From positions 24,379 to 35,787 of the forward strand of contig DBCE01000120.1 in assembly GCA_002292895.1 (NCBI GenBank): a stretch of 11,409 nt of DNA. Reading direction: 5' to 3'. A model generated the notes under the pieces. That model was not told the DNA's origin and searched no databases. It was given only the letters and a program-made list of their open reading frames with translations. Shown here one piece after another: positions 1 to 6,504 of the stretch. The stretch is from Phycisphaerales bacterium UBA966 (GTDB taxonomy: Bacteria; Planctomycetota; Phycisphaerae; Phycisphaerales; SM1A02). A program made the translations under genes and the position numbers. Numbering within the stretch: position 1 is the first letter of the stretch; each line of letters opens with the position of its first letter.

Positions 1-2
1 CC

Positions 3-605
3 CCGCCGGCACGATCACCGGCTGCCAGTAGCGGCGGCAGTGGCATTGGTCTTGCAGATAGCAGCGCTGACAGCATGATGATGGATGCTCCGGCATCCTC
101 GGGCGCAGGTCGCGCTAGTAATAACGACGACTCCATGTCTCTCAACTCCGACCAGACGCAGCTTGAGGCTGTTGGTTCCGGCAGCGGATTGCTTGACATC
201 TCCAGCGACGAAAGTTTCTTCGGCGCGCAGATGATTGAAGAGAGCATGGGCGGCGAAGACGCTGCGATGACTGAAAATACGGCTGACATCTTTGGTGGCA
301 GCGAAACCGCAGCCACCGAGGAAGCCGCACCAGTGACTTCGGGAACATCTGCCGTTACCTTCGGCGCCACCGCGTTGGCCGAAGCGAGGGACCCAAAGTT
401 CTCAGGATTCACAGCGGGAGCGATGATTGTTGCAACCATCGCCTTGGTTGGCATGGGCTGGTCCGTCACTGAGATGATGGTTGGCAATTACACCGATGTG
501 GCGAAGATGATTGCTGAGAACTGGATGTACGTTCTCGGCGGCACCGCGACCGCCATCTTGGTGTTCGGCGGAATCGGACTCGGAATCGGTAAGGCAACTG
601 CCTAA
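3..605 (+). CDS. Two-helix membrane protein with Ser/Gly/Asp-rich region and GSGSGLLD motif (5' end missing)
   Basis: The frame is open from base 3 with no stop, so the gene very probably starts before the window; the ATG at 75 is only the first Met inside it. The 200 visible residues begin with a low-complexity Ser/Gly/Ala/Asp stretch. A short motif, GSGSGLLDISSDESFFGA, follows at residues 34-51 counted from the ATG at 75. Then comes an acidic Glu/Ala/Thr linker, and near the C-terminus two hydrophobic segments (about 113-134 and 150-172), likely a transmembrane hairpin. I recall similar GSGLLDL-type motifs in planctomycetal hypothetical proteins that carry an N-terminal excisionase-type helix-turn-helix; that is memory, and the N-terminus is not visible here. 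The stop lies 5 nt before the psd start, so the two are probably co-transcribed. Function unknown. The reading frame is well supported; the family link is tentative. Confidence 0.75.
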   Translation, partial: PPARSPAASSGGSGIGLADSSADSMMMDAPASSGAGRASNNDDSMSLNSDQTQLEAVGSGSGLLDISSDESFFGAQMIEESMGGEDAAMTENTADIFGGSETAATEEAAPVTSGTSAVTFGATALAEARDPKFSGFTAGAMIVATIALVGMGWSVTEMMVGNYTDVAKMIAENWMYVLGGTATAILVFGGIGLGIGKATA

Positions 606-610
606 TTCGC

Positions 611-1273
611 ATGACCCTTACTCACTACGGATTCAAGGAATGGGGAACGATCACCCTCATCGCTGCAGCCATTGCTGGCGGCTTTGTATGGGCTGCCATG
701 TGGTGGCCAGTGGCGGCAACGGCGCTCGTCTGGCTGGCGCTGGTGGCGTTCTTCCGAGATCCACGCGGCCGGCGCCCGGCTACTGACGCCCCCAATGACA
801 TGGTCAGCCCAGCAGATGGAAAGATTTCTGCTGTGTTTGATGTTGAACACCACGCATCGATTGGCGGCCCCGCCAAGGTCATTCGAATTTTCCTGAGCGT
901 CCTTGATGTGCACATCAACCGGTTCCCATGCGACGGCGTGGTAGCCACCATTACCTACACGCCGGGCAAATACCTTGATGCACGCACCGCAGAGAGTGCC
1001 AAGGTCAATGAGTCAACAGTAACCACACTGACCACTGCGAGCGGTGAATGCATTGGCATTCGCCAGATTTCCGGCGCAATCGCTCGAAGGATTGTGTGCG
1101 GGGCGCACATCGGTGGTCGAGCCAAACGCGGCGCGCGCTTTGGAATGATCAAGTTTGGATCAACAACTGAGCTGATCTTGCCACGCCCCGCCGACGTGAC
1201 ATCTCACGTTGCGGTGGGCGACCGCGTCACTGGTGGCGTCACGATCCTGGCCACGCTTGCTGCGCCGCGCTGA
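611..1273 (+). CDS. psd: Phosphatidylserine decarboxylase proenzyme (short PSD-A type)
   Basis: Converts phosphatidylserine to phosphatidylethanolamine at the inner membrane. The 220-residue length fits the short PSD-A group. Visible signatures are two hydrophobic stretches at residues 13-47, VSPADGK at 65-71, FLSVLDVHINR at 94-104 (usually FMSPLDVHVNR), a conserved NE at 133-134 and KFGSTTELILP at 181-191. In this family the proenzyme cleaves itself between Gly183 and Ser184, and the serine becomes the pyruvoyl group of the small subunit. Both residues are present; the Ser codon is at 1160. The ATG at 611 has no Shine-Dalgarno sequence but gives the expected N-terminus. The upstream membrane-protein gene ends 5 nt earlier, suggesting one operon. 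The 3' end faces the GAF gene with 6 nt between stops. No phosphatidylserine synthase gene is in the window. Confidence 0.97.
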   Translation: MTLTHYGFKEWGTITLIAAAIAGGFVWAAMWWPVAATALVWLALVAFFRDPRGRRPATDAPNDMVSPADGKISAVFDVEHHASIGGPAKVIRIFLSVLDVHINRFPCDGVVATITYTPGKYLDARTAESAKVNESTVTTLTTASGECIGIRQISGAIARRIVCGAHIGGRAKRGARFGMIKFGSTTELILPRPADVTSHVAVGDRVTGGVTILATLAAPR

Positions 1274-1279
1274 AGTGAT

Positions 1280-2131
1280 TCAATCATGTTCCGGCGGAGT
1301 GCTCGGCCACTCTGTTCCGCGCTGCACAACGATGCGCGTGATGCGTTCGATTTGTTCCCCTAACACAGCGCCAATCGAGGCCACAATCTCTGGGGCATTC
1401 GGCTGCCATGCTTCCGATGCGGGCTGGAAGACCAACACTGCACCAAACCGTTCGCCACGAAACACCAGCGGGGCAATGATGGCGCGACTGTCTGCCAAGA
1501 TGCCGCCACCCGGCGGTGGCACGCTCACCATCTCCGTAGCCGTGTCAAAGACACTGGCCACTGGTTCATTTCCTAAGTGCGGGCAGGCTTCACGACCGAG
1601 CACGCCAAGCGATGCCTCGGCACGAGCCCGCGACACGCTGTTGGCGCCGTAGGCAGCAACTGCGTGATCGCCACGACTGTTGCACAGCCAGATAGCTACA
1701 TTCGCTGGACGGACACGCGCCAGCAGGTGCTCGGTTGCAACCGTCAGCATGGTGTCGATATCGAGGTCCTGGCACAGCAGGCCGCGCAGTTCTGCGGCAG
1801 CAACCGCTGCTTCCGTGCGTGCGTCGATGGCCTCGAACGCCACAACGAAGTCATCGCCAGCGCTTCGCAGGCGAGCGCGGGCGTTATCGCGTTCGGCGCG
1901 GGCCGCTGATCGGCTGGAGAGCGCTTGGCGCAGGACCGACTCAAGGCGCTCGCAGCGCACACGAAGGTCTGCAAGGGTGACGCGAGCGGTGGACGGGCTA
2001 TTGCGGCGGCTTGACATGGCAGCCCAAGCATCGACCGAGCCAGAGGCGCCCTTCACCACAGTTGCGACGAACGGCCACATTGGCTCTTTCGGGCAGCCTG
2101 CACAGACGGAACCACGGTGGCGGTCCTTCAA
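1280..2131 (-). CDS. GAF-domain protein with N-terminal coiled coil
   Basis: A 283-residue protein of unknown role. Residues about 50-118 are Arg/Ala/Glu-rich and helical, with heptad character (likely coiled coil). Residues about 118-270 look like a GAF domain: helix ending LCQDLDIDTML, strand ANVAIWLC, an AIIAPLVFRGERFGAVLVF core, and a final helix IVASIGAVLGEQIERI. GAF domains bind small ligands or act as dimer sensors; no output domain is attached, so it may be a partner or regulator. The TTG at 2131 is chosen because GAGAAGG lies 8 nt upstream. Alternatives are ATG at 2080 (weak GAAAGAG upstream) and ATG at 2017 (none). The TTG start adds an N-terminal segment with a CAGC pair at residues 10-13. 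It lies 44 nt after tsaB and is last in the cluster. The domain call is moderately firm; the start is uncertain. Confidence 0.83.
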   Translation of the reverse strand: MKDRHRGSVCAGCPKEPMWPFVATVVKGASGSVDAWAAMSSRRNSPSTARVTLADLRVRCERLESVLRQALSSRSAARAERDNARARLRSAGDDFVVAFEAIDARTEAAVAAAELRGLLCQDLDIDTMLTVATEHLLARVRPANVAIWLCNSRGDHAVAAYGANSVSRARAEASLGVLGREACPHLGNEPVASVFDTATEMVSVPPPGGGILADSRAIIAPLVFRGERFGAVLVFQPASEAWQPNAPEIVASIGAVLGEQIERITRIVVQRGTEWPSTPPEHD

Positions 2132-2139
2132 GCCGCCGA

Positions 2140-2146
2140 CCTTCTC
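2140..2146 (-). promoter_or_regulatory. Ribosome binding site of the GAF gene
   Basis: GAGAAGG on the minus strand, 8 nt before the TTG at 2131. It is one of only two convincing Shine-Dalgarno sequences in the window and is the main reason for preferring the TTG over the downstream ATG codons at 2080 and 2017. Confidence 0.5.
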
Positions 2147-2175
2147 GGGCGTCCAGAGAGGCGCCAGACGCCTAC

Positions 2176-2880
2176 TTACCCCCCCGGCGGCAGCCCGTGC
2201 CGGGTTTCCCAGAGCGTAACGGCCTCTGCGGGGCGTGGGTAGAGCGGCGCAAGGTGCAGGGGGTCGGTGCGCTGCCCCGCCCCAAGGAGCGCCTCAGCAA
2301 CCTCCAGGCAGGCGGCGGCCGACCAGTTGGCGTTCTGGAGCCCGCCATGTTCAACAGCAGCTCGCACAAGCCCAGGTGGCACCTGCGAGTCGCCAAAGAG
2401 CGGGAAGGCAATCGACTCCGCCTCGCTTTCAGCACACAGCCCGGCAGACAGGACCTGCGGCATGCCATGAACGATGCTCATGTGGGTGCACCACGCGGTG
2501 CCCGACTTGGACGCCAGCGCAACGGTGCAACTTTCTTCCATGCCAAGGCGCCCCGTGCGCACCGCTGCCCGCGCCACCACCAAGGCCGACGGCACTGCCA
2601 CCAAACCACAACCAGTGACATCGGCAATCGCCTTGGCTGTAGCGCATGCAACACGCAGACCGGTGAATGCCCCGGGACCGCAACTCACCGCAATGGCGGC
2701 AAGGTCCGCAGGCGCAACGTCGTGCTCCCGGCACAACTCATCAATGGATGCCATGAGATGATCGTTGGCATCATCGGAGACTGGAACCTCCATCTCAAAG
2801 ATCCCGCCCTCGGCGCGCGGACGCAGGGCAATGCTGCCAGCGCGTTGCGAGATTTCGATCGCCAGAATTGACTCACGCAT
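2176..2880 (-). CDS. tsaB: tRNA threonylcarbamoyladenosine biosynthesis protein TsaB
   Basis: Non-catalytic ASKHA-fold partner of TsaD; with TsaE they transfer the threonylcarbamoyl group to A37 of ANN-decoding tRNAs (t6A37). At 234 residues it matches the family length. The N-terminus ILAIEISQRAGSIAL (residues 5-19) corresponds to the usual ILAIDTSTxxxSVAL, and CGPGAFTGLRVACATAKAIA at 67-86 is the TsaB hallmark (GPGSFTGLR). The C-terminus has LYPRPAEAVTLWE at 213-225, typical of TsaB. The ATG at 2880 overlaps the stop of the metallophosphoesterase gene by 8 nt. The bases just upstream (CTCCTCC then ACGGCGCAAGCG) contain no Shine-Dalgarno sequence, so translation probably depends on ribosomes finishing the upstream gene. 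No tsaD, tsaE, tsaC or rimI is seen in the window. Confidence 0.95.
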   Translation of the reverse strand: MRESILAIEISQRAGSIALRPRAEGGIFEMEVPVSDDANDHLMASIDELCREHDVAPADLAAIAVSCGPGAFTGLRVACATAKAIADVTGCGLVAVPSALVVARAAVRTGRLGMEESCTVALASKSGTAWCTHMSIVHGMPQVLSAGLCAESEAESIAFPLFGDSQVPPGLVRAAVEHGGLQNANWSAAACLEVAEALLGAGQRTDPLHLAPLYPRPAEAVTLWETRHGLPPGG

Positions 2881-3769
2881 CGCTTGCGCCGTAGGAGGAG
2901 AGCGGGACAGAATTGAACATTAACTCCTTGGCAGTCGGCACATCTTCGGAAAGATTGACTGCCACCACACGCGCGCCTTCATGGTCGGTGTTCAACAGGA
3001 GGAGGTTTGGGAACGGCGCATCAGCACCATGTTCCACCAGCGCATGACCAAGGACGAAGGTTCGAACATTCCAGCGCGCCGCAAGCGTTGCTAGCAAATT
3101 GCTGTCCCATCCTCGTCCCCACACCATGCGCCACGCGTCACCCGTACGCAACGTGTAATCCTTGTCCACCAACAACCGATCAACCACTCCGCTGTCAAAT
3201 GCGGCTAGTTCATGCGGCGCAGGCAGTGAATGACTGAGCATCAAGCCATTGGCGCAGCGAATCGCCAGTGGCATAGCGCGCACGAATCGACCGATGGCCT
3301 CATCAACGATGGAAGCATCATCGCCGAATGCCCAATCAAGTCCAGCGTCAAAGAGCTCCAGGTTGTCACCTGCGCCCTTCGATACCGGGTGCCGAAACAC
3401 CTGCGCCAATTCATGGTTCGCAAGCACCACATGCACTTGCCCAGGGAATGCAAGCGTCAACTGCGCCACGCGACACAACATGCGATAACTGAGATCAACA
3501 CCGTTCACAAGCCGGTCACCGTGGATCAATTCATGGAGCACTAGATGATTGTCAGGCGACGCCGTGAGCTTGGCCAACTGCTGCACCAACATGAAGTGCA
3601 CTGGGTTGTCATGCAAATCGCCAGTCAGCAAGATGCGACCGCGGCGTGGAAGAAAGACCGATGATCCCTTGCGAAGCGGATCCGCAAGCATTCGCTCGGC
3701 CGCAGCGTCAAGCAACGTGCTCACACTGACCGCATCCTGCATGGAAATCGTTTGTGGATCGAACGTCAC
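2873..3769 (-). CDS. Calcineurin-like metallophosphoesterase
   Basis: A probable cytoplasmic two-metal phosphoesterase, 298 residues, with no signal peptide or membrane segment. Metal-site motifs appear in family order: GDLHDN at 50-55 (D51, H53), HELIHGDR at 79-86 (D85), ANHE at 117-120 (usually GNHE), SHS at 180-182 region and GHALVEHG at 241-248. The substrate cannot be read from sequence; protein phosphatase, nucleotide hydrolase and nucleic-acid phosphoesterase activities all occur in this superfamily. The GTG at 3769 is chosen because it overlaps the upstream DUF1573 stop as GTGA, a typical 4-nt coupling; an ATG at 3742 is the alternative, and neither has a Shine-Dalgarno sequence. The stop overlaps the tsaB start by 8 nt. 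Metallophosphoesterase is a firm call; its role is unknown. Confidence 0.87.
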   Translation of the reverse strand: MTFDPQTISMQDAVSVSTLLDAAAERMLADPLRKGSSVFLPRRGRILLTGDLHDNPVHFMLVQQLAKLTASPDNHLVLHELIHGDRLVNGVDLSYRMLCRVAQLTLAFPGQVHVVLANHELAQVFRHPVSKGAGDNLELFDAGLDWAFGDDASIVDEAIGRFVRAMPLAIRCANGLMLSHSLPAPHELAAFDSGVVDRLLVDKDYTLRTGDAWRMVWGRGWDSNLLATLAARWNVRTFVLGHALVEHGADAPFPNLLLLNTDHEGARVVAVNLSEDVPTAKELMFNSVPLSSYGASDA

Positions 3770-4845
3770 GGAGTGACCGTCACTGCAACAAAGATGGGGC
3801 CCTTGCCGGTGGGGGTTTCAATCATCACTGGGATGTAGAGCGAGCCGAAACGCCCGGGCTTTGGAGTGAATTCAAAGGCAATGTCCACAAAGTCGCCCGA
3901 GCGCTTGGTGGCGGAGATAAATCGAGCCGTTCCCTCAGCGCCAGGGACTGTCATTGCCGAAACATCGCCCCAGGTGGGAGCGGTGACTCGGCCCTGCGCA
4001 GCGGGATTCAAGTGCTCAATAGTGGTGGTCAGTGCCACCGGCACCCCAGCCTTCACGACGCCAGCAAGAACGATGCTTTCGGGCGGAAACCAGAAGCGCG
4101 CGGCTCGCTCCGGATCAAATCGACCGCCGGTTGATTCATGGCGAACTCGTAGCGGAATCTGCGCGCAGTCCGCACGGTCGGTGTCAATCACCCACCACTG
4201 CGGAAGTGCTCCAGAGGCAATCTCTGCCGTGCGCCAGCGAATGTCGTACGCAGCGCGCGGGGAATCCGTGACAGGATCAAAGCCCACAAAGAGCGGCGCC
4301 CGACCGCCAGCACTGGTGACTTTGAATGGCTTGCCATCAATGGATGAAAGATGCACCACGCCCTCTTGCTTATCCTTGAGAGCATCAACAAATGCTGGCG
4401 CAGCGCGAATGGACTGCGTGACATCAGCCACCATGTTGGCAAGTACTAGACCGGGGTAACCAGCAACGGTGATCATCACCTTGGCGTCCTTGTCGCCTGG
4501 CGACTTGGGTACCAAGAGCGATGCCGTCAGTTCCAATGTGCCGCCCGGCGCGATCACCTTGCCCGCGATGTCTGAAATGTCCGTGCACTTACAGCTCGGC
4601 TGCGCGCGCTCGATAGTGAGTGGCGTACTACCAATGTTGCGCAGGACAAAGCGCGCGGGGTGCTTGGTGCCCGGTGCAACGACGCCGAAATTCACCACGG
4701 GCGGTTCCACCATGAGTGGCGCCTGTACTGGGGCGCCGGGAACGGACGGCGGAGCGGCCGCCGCCACTGAACACAGCCCCACATGCATCAGGCAGGCGGC
4801 AAGGACGGCGGCGGTCATAGCGCTACGAATGGTGTGTAGAAGCAT
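3766..4845 (-). CDS. Exported DUF1573-domain protein
   Basis: A 359-residue secreted protein. Residues 1-31 form a signal peptide with an Ala-rich cleavage region (AAAAP at 28-32); a LAAC at 15-18 could instead be a lipobox, though the preceding hydrophobic stretch is short. The DUF1573 domain (about 46-145) has VNFGVVAPGT (51-60), a strand FVLRNIGSTPLTI and PSCKCT (83-88), matching the conserved paired-Cys motif of the family, which adopts an Ig-like ASH-type fold. The remaining 210 residues are beta-rich and unassigned; they may be one or two further Ig-like domains. Function is unknown for the family. ATG 4845 is preferred over TTG 4860 because GAAGGG sits 7 nt upstream and the signal peptide then starts correctly. 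First gene of the DUF1573-phosphoesterase-tsaB-GAF cluster. Its initiation region lies in a strong hairpin. Confidence 0.9.
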   Translation of the reverse strand: MLLHTIRSAMTAAVLAACLMHVGLCSVAAAAPPSVPGAPVQAPLMVEPPVVNFGVVAPGTKHPARFVLRNIGSTPLTIERAQPSCKCTDISDIAGKVIAPGGTLELTASLLVPKSPGDKDAKVMITVAGYPGLVLANMVADVTQSIRAAPAFVDALKDKQEGVVHLSSIDGKPFKVTSAGGRAPLFVGFDPVTDSPRAAYDIRWRTAEIASGALPQWWVIDTDRADCAQIPLRVRHESTGGRFDPERAARFWFPPESIVLAGVVKAGVPVALTTTIEHLNPAAQGRVTAPTWGDVSAMTVPGAEGTARFISATKRSGDFVDIAFEFTPKPGRFGSLYIPVMIETPTGKGPIFVAVTVTP

Positions 4846-4872
4846 CACGGTTCCCTTCAACCGTGATTCTAC
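4836..4872 (-). promoter_or_regulatory. Hairpin holding the RBS and start codon of the DUF1573 gene
   Basis: On the minus strand the arms ATCACGGTT (4867-4859) and AACCGTGAT (4852-4844) are perfect reverse complements, a 9-bp stem. They enclose the hexaloop GAAGGG (4858-4853), which is the Shine-Dalgarno sequence. The last two stem bases are the A and U of the AUG start. After a 3-nt bulge, GTAGA (4872-4868) can pair with TCTAC (4840-4836), adding 5 bp and covering codons 2-4. There is no U-tract, so it is not a typical terminator. As DNA the same bases are a 9-6-9 palindrome that could be an operator. The structure is seen in the sequence; a regulatory role is inferred. Confidence 0.6.
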
Positions 4873-4880
4873 GAAGATTG

Positions 4881-4890
4881 CTGCGCGCAG
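4881..4890. repeat. Perfect 10-bp palindrome CTGCGCGCAG
   Basis: A perfect palindrome in the 58-nt gap between the dehydrogenase stop and the DUF1573 start, 8 bp beyond the start-codon hairpin. It leaves no loop for an RNA hairpin and has no T-run. It could be a dimer binding site or chance in GC-rich DNA. Confidence 0.3.
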
Positions 4891-4903
4891 TTCGCTTGAA
4901 GGA

Positions 4904-6298
4904 TCAGATGGTCCAATTACCCAGCATGGTTCCTAAGTCAGCGCCGTTGATGACTCCATTCAAGTCCAAATCGCCAAGGCACGGCGCGCTGCAGGTACCC
5001 CAACCACCAAGTAGCACACCAAGGTCCGCTCCGTTGACGACGCCGTTCAGATCCAAGTCACCAACGAGTGGCGGAATGCACGGGCCATCACCACTCGCGG
5101 GAATGATCTTGTAAATCTGCCCACCGTGATCGGCGATATAGACCTCGCCATCTTCATCTTGGCCGAACGTCACTACCTGATTGACCACGCCACCCTCAAC
5201 GGATGTGCCCAGCGCAGCGTTGCGATTCTGGAACTCGGACTTCACACCATTGACGTAACGGAACGACCAGATGTTGGCATTCACGTAATCGGCAAAGAAG
5301 TACGTGCCCTGCAGATCAGGAATACGGCAGCCCCGATAAACGACGCCGCCACTGATTGAGTAGCCGCCCGTGGTCCCGGACACGTGGCTGTAAACATGAA
5401 TAGGAGCAGTCAGTGATGGGCTGCCGAATGTGCAGCCCGTGAGACCGGTGCTCGAGTTGCCTTCGGTGCATCGCCAACCGTAGTTGCGCCCCGCGCCAGT
5501 TCCAGCTGCTTGGAAGTTGATTTCCTCAACAGCGTTCTGGCCAACATCCGCCATCCAAAGATCGCCGGTGGCGCGGTCAAAGCTGCACCGCCACGGATTA
5601 CGCATTCCGTACGTCCACACCGTGTCGTCAGCCGTCGTTGCACCGCCGGCGAAGGGATTGTCGGATGGAATCGTGTAGTACGGCGCGGAACCACCGGTCG
5701 TGGGCTTGATTCGATGAAGTTTGCCGAGTCGGTCACTGAGGTTCTGAGCGCGATTGCCCGGGTCGTTGGCACTGCCACCATCGCCAACACCCATGTACAG
5801 GTTGCCGTCTGGTCCGAACTCAATCCAGCCTCCATTGTGGTTGGTGTATGGATCCGACCACGTCATCATCACTACCCCAGTGCTGTTGGCAACATTGGGA
5901 TTGGAAGACACGGTGTATCGAGCCAAGTTGTTGGTACCCGTTCCCGTGTAATAAACATAGAACTGACCGTTCGTGGCGTAATTGGGGTCGAAGGCCATGC
6001 CCAAGAGGCCTTGCTCATCGCCGGTTGATGCACCCCCAGTGACGAGCGCATCGATATCAAGGAACGAAGTGGCTACGAGCGTATTGGTAGCCAAGTTGAT
6101 GATGCGGATCCGACCGGCCTTCTCAAGCACGAAGAGTCGAGTGCTATCGCCAGGAGCGTGGGTGATGCATGTTGGATACACCAGCCCCGTACTGATAATG
6201 CGCTTGGTGTCGATGACTGTCTGTGCAACGCACGGAGCGGCGACGGTGGCGGCAAGAACAGCGACGGCGAGTGTGGAAATGGCCTTCATGGGGATCAT
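4904..6298 (-). CDS. Secreted glucose/sorbosone dehydrogenase-like beta-propeller with two dockerin-like repeats
   Basis: A 464-residue exported protein. Signal peptide: MKAISTLAVAVLAATVAAP, then CVAQ, with cleavage near residue 26. The propeller (about 30-400) carries GSDH/HHIP-family signatures: DEQGLLGMAFDPNY (94-107), HNGGWIEFGPDGNLYMGVGD (154-173; His154 aligns with the catalytic His of soluble PQQ glucose dehydrogenase), GMRNPWRCSFDRATGDLWMA (231-250) with DVGQN following, NYGW (272-275) and GGYSISGGVVYRG (311-323). This family oxidises sugars with PQQ and calcium, but many members are untested. Two GDLDLNGVxNGADLG repeats end the protein. ATG 6298 and ATG 6289 are both possible starts, neither with a Shine-Dalgarno sequence; the open frame back to a GTG at 6400 would bury the signal peptide. 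It is 206 nt downstream of the M28 gene, so it may have its own promoter. Confidence 0.9.
   Translation of the reverse strand: MIPMKAISTLAVAVLAATVAAPCVAQTVIDTKRIISTGLVYPTCITHAPGDSTRLFVLEKAGRIRIINLATNTLVATSFLDIDALVTGGASTGDEQGLLGMAFDPNYATNGQFYVYYTGTGTNNLARYTVSSNPNVANSTGVVMMTWSDPYTNHNGGWIEFGPDGNLYMGVGDGGSANDPGNRAQNLSDRLGKLHRIKPTTGGSAPYYTIPSDNPFAGGATTADDTVWTYGMRNPWRCSFDRATGDLWMADVGQNAVEEINFQAAGTGAGRNYGWRCTEGNSSTGLTGCTFGSPSLTAPIHVYSHVSGTTGGYSISGGVVYRGCRIPDLQGTYFFADYVNANIWSFRYVNGVKSEFQNRNAALGTSVEGGVVNQVVTFGQDEDGEVYIADHGGQIYKIIPASGDGPCIPPLVGDLDLNGVVNGADLGVLLGGWGTCSAPCLGDLDLNGVINGADLGTMLGNWTI
4907..4978 (-). repeat. Second dockerin-like (EF-hand-type) repeat
   Basis: Encodes residues 441-464, LGDLDLNGVINGADLGTMLG plus NWTI at the extreme C-terminus. 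Asp443, Asp445, Asn447, Asn451 and Asp454 occupy positions 1, 3, 5, 9 and 12 of a dockerin-type calcium loop. It is 15 of about 20 identical to the first repeat over the loop and helix, and the DNA is visibly similar. Confidence 0.75.
4991..5065 (-). repeat. First dockerin-like (EF-hand-type) repeat
   Basis: Encodes residues 412-436: VGDLDLNGVVNGADLGVLLG then GWGTC. Asp414, Asp416, Asn418, Asn422 and Asp425 fit the calcium-loop spacing. Cys436 and Cys440 flank a 3-residue linker to the second repeat, and Cys407 precedes the first, so disulfides may brace the tail. Confidence 0.75.
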
Positions 6299-6504
6299 TA
6301 ATTTCGGGTCTGCAGGTGAGTGGGGTCGGTAACAGTCCAAACAATACGCGCCCGCGCGCCGGGCGGATCGCTGACTTTCTAGGATGTTCTGAGAATGCAC
6401 ATCAGCAAGAGGAATCGGTTCACGGGGTGCGACATATCAGTGATAGTTACTCAGAAACTTCACGCGGGGACAACCTGGATTGAAAGTTTCCGGACGCTGA
6501 CGGC
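6299..6504. other. 206-bp intergenic region between the M28 peptidase and dehydrogenase genes
   Basis: The longest gap in the window. It holds a palindrome TATCAGTGATA (6435-6445), a 7-bp inverted repeat GAAACTT/AAGTTTC (6454-6460 and 6484-6490, 23-nt loop) just after the M28 stop, and a GC-rich hairpin at 6349-6365. A weak minus-strand promoter-like pair exists: TTGTCC (6473-6468) and TAACTA (6449-6444), 18 nt apart. It probably carries the 3' UTR of M28 and the promoter and leader of the dehydrogenase gene. No small ORF with convincing features was seen. Confidence 0.45.
6349..6365 (-). terminator. Possible GC-rich terminator hairpin
   Basis: CGCCCG (6365-6360) and CGGGCG (6354-6349) on the minus strand form a 6-bp all-GC stem with a 5-nt loop, followed by CGTATTGTTT, a modest T-rich run. 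It is about 140 nt after the M28 stop and 50 nt before the dehydrogenase start. It could be an intrinsic terminator or a leader structure; the short T-run makes this weak. Confidence 0.25.

Noticed and set aside
2011..2871. Open frame on the + strand (286 codons) opposite tsaB and the GAF gene
   Set aside because: Arg/Pro/Gln-rich, no domain, and fully antisense to tsaB, which is certain.
3772..3784. Palindrome AGTGACCGTCACT at the DUF1573/phosphoesterase junction
   Set aside because: It encodes the Val-Thr-Val-Thr end of the DUF1573 protein; the alternating GTN ACN codons make such symmetry by chance.
4846..4860. TTG 4860 as start of the DUF1573 gene
   Set aside because: The Shine-Dalgarno GAAGGG overlaps codons just after it and points to ATG 4845, which also starts the signal peptide correctly.
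6299..6400. N-terminal extension of the dehydrogenase to GTG 6400
   Set aside because: It would place 34 unrelated residues before a textbook signal peptide.
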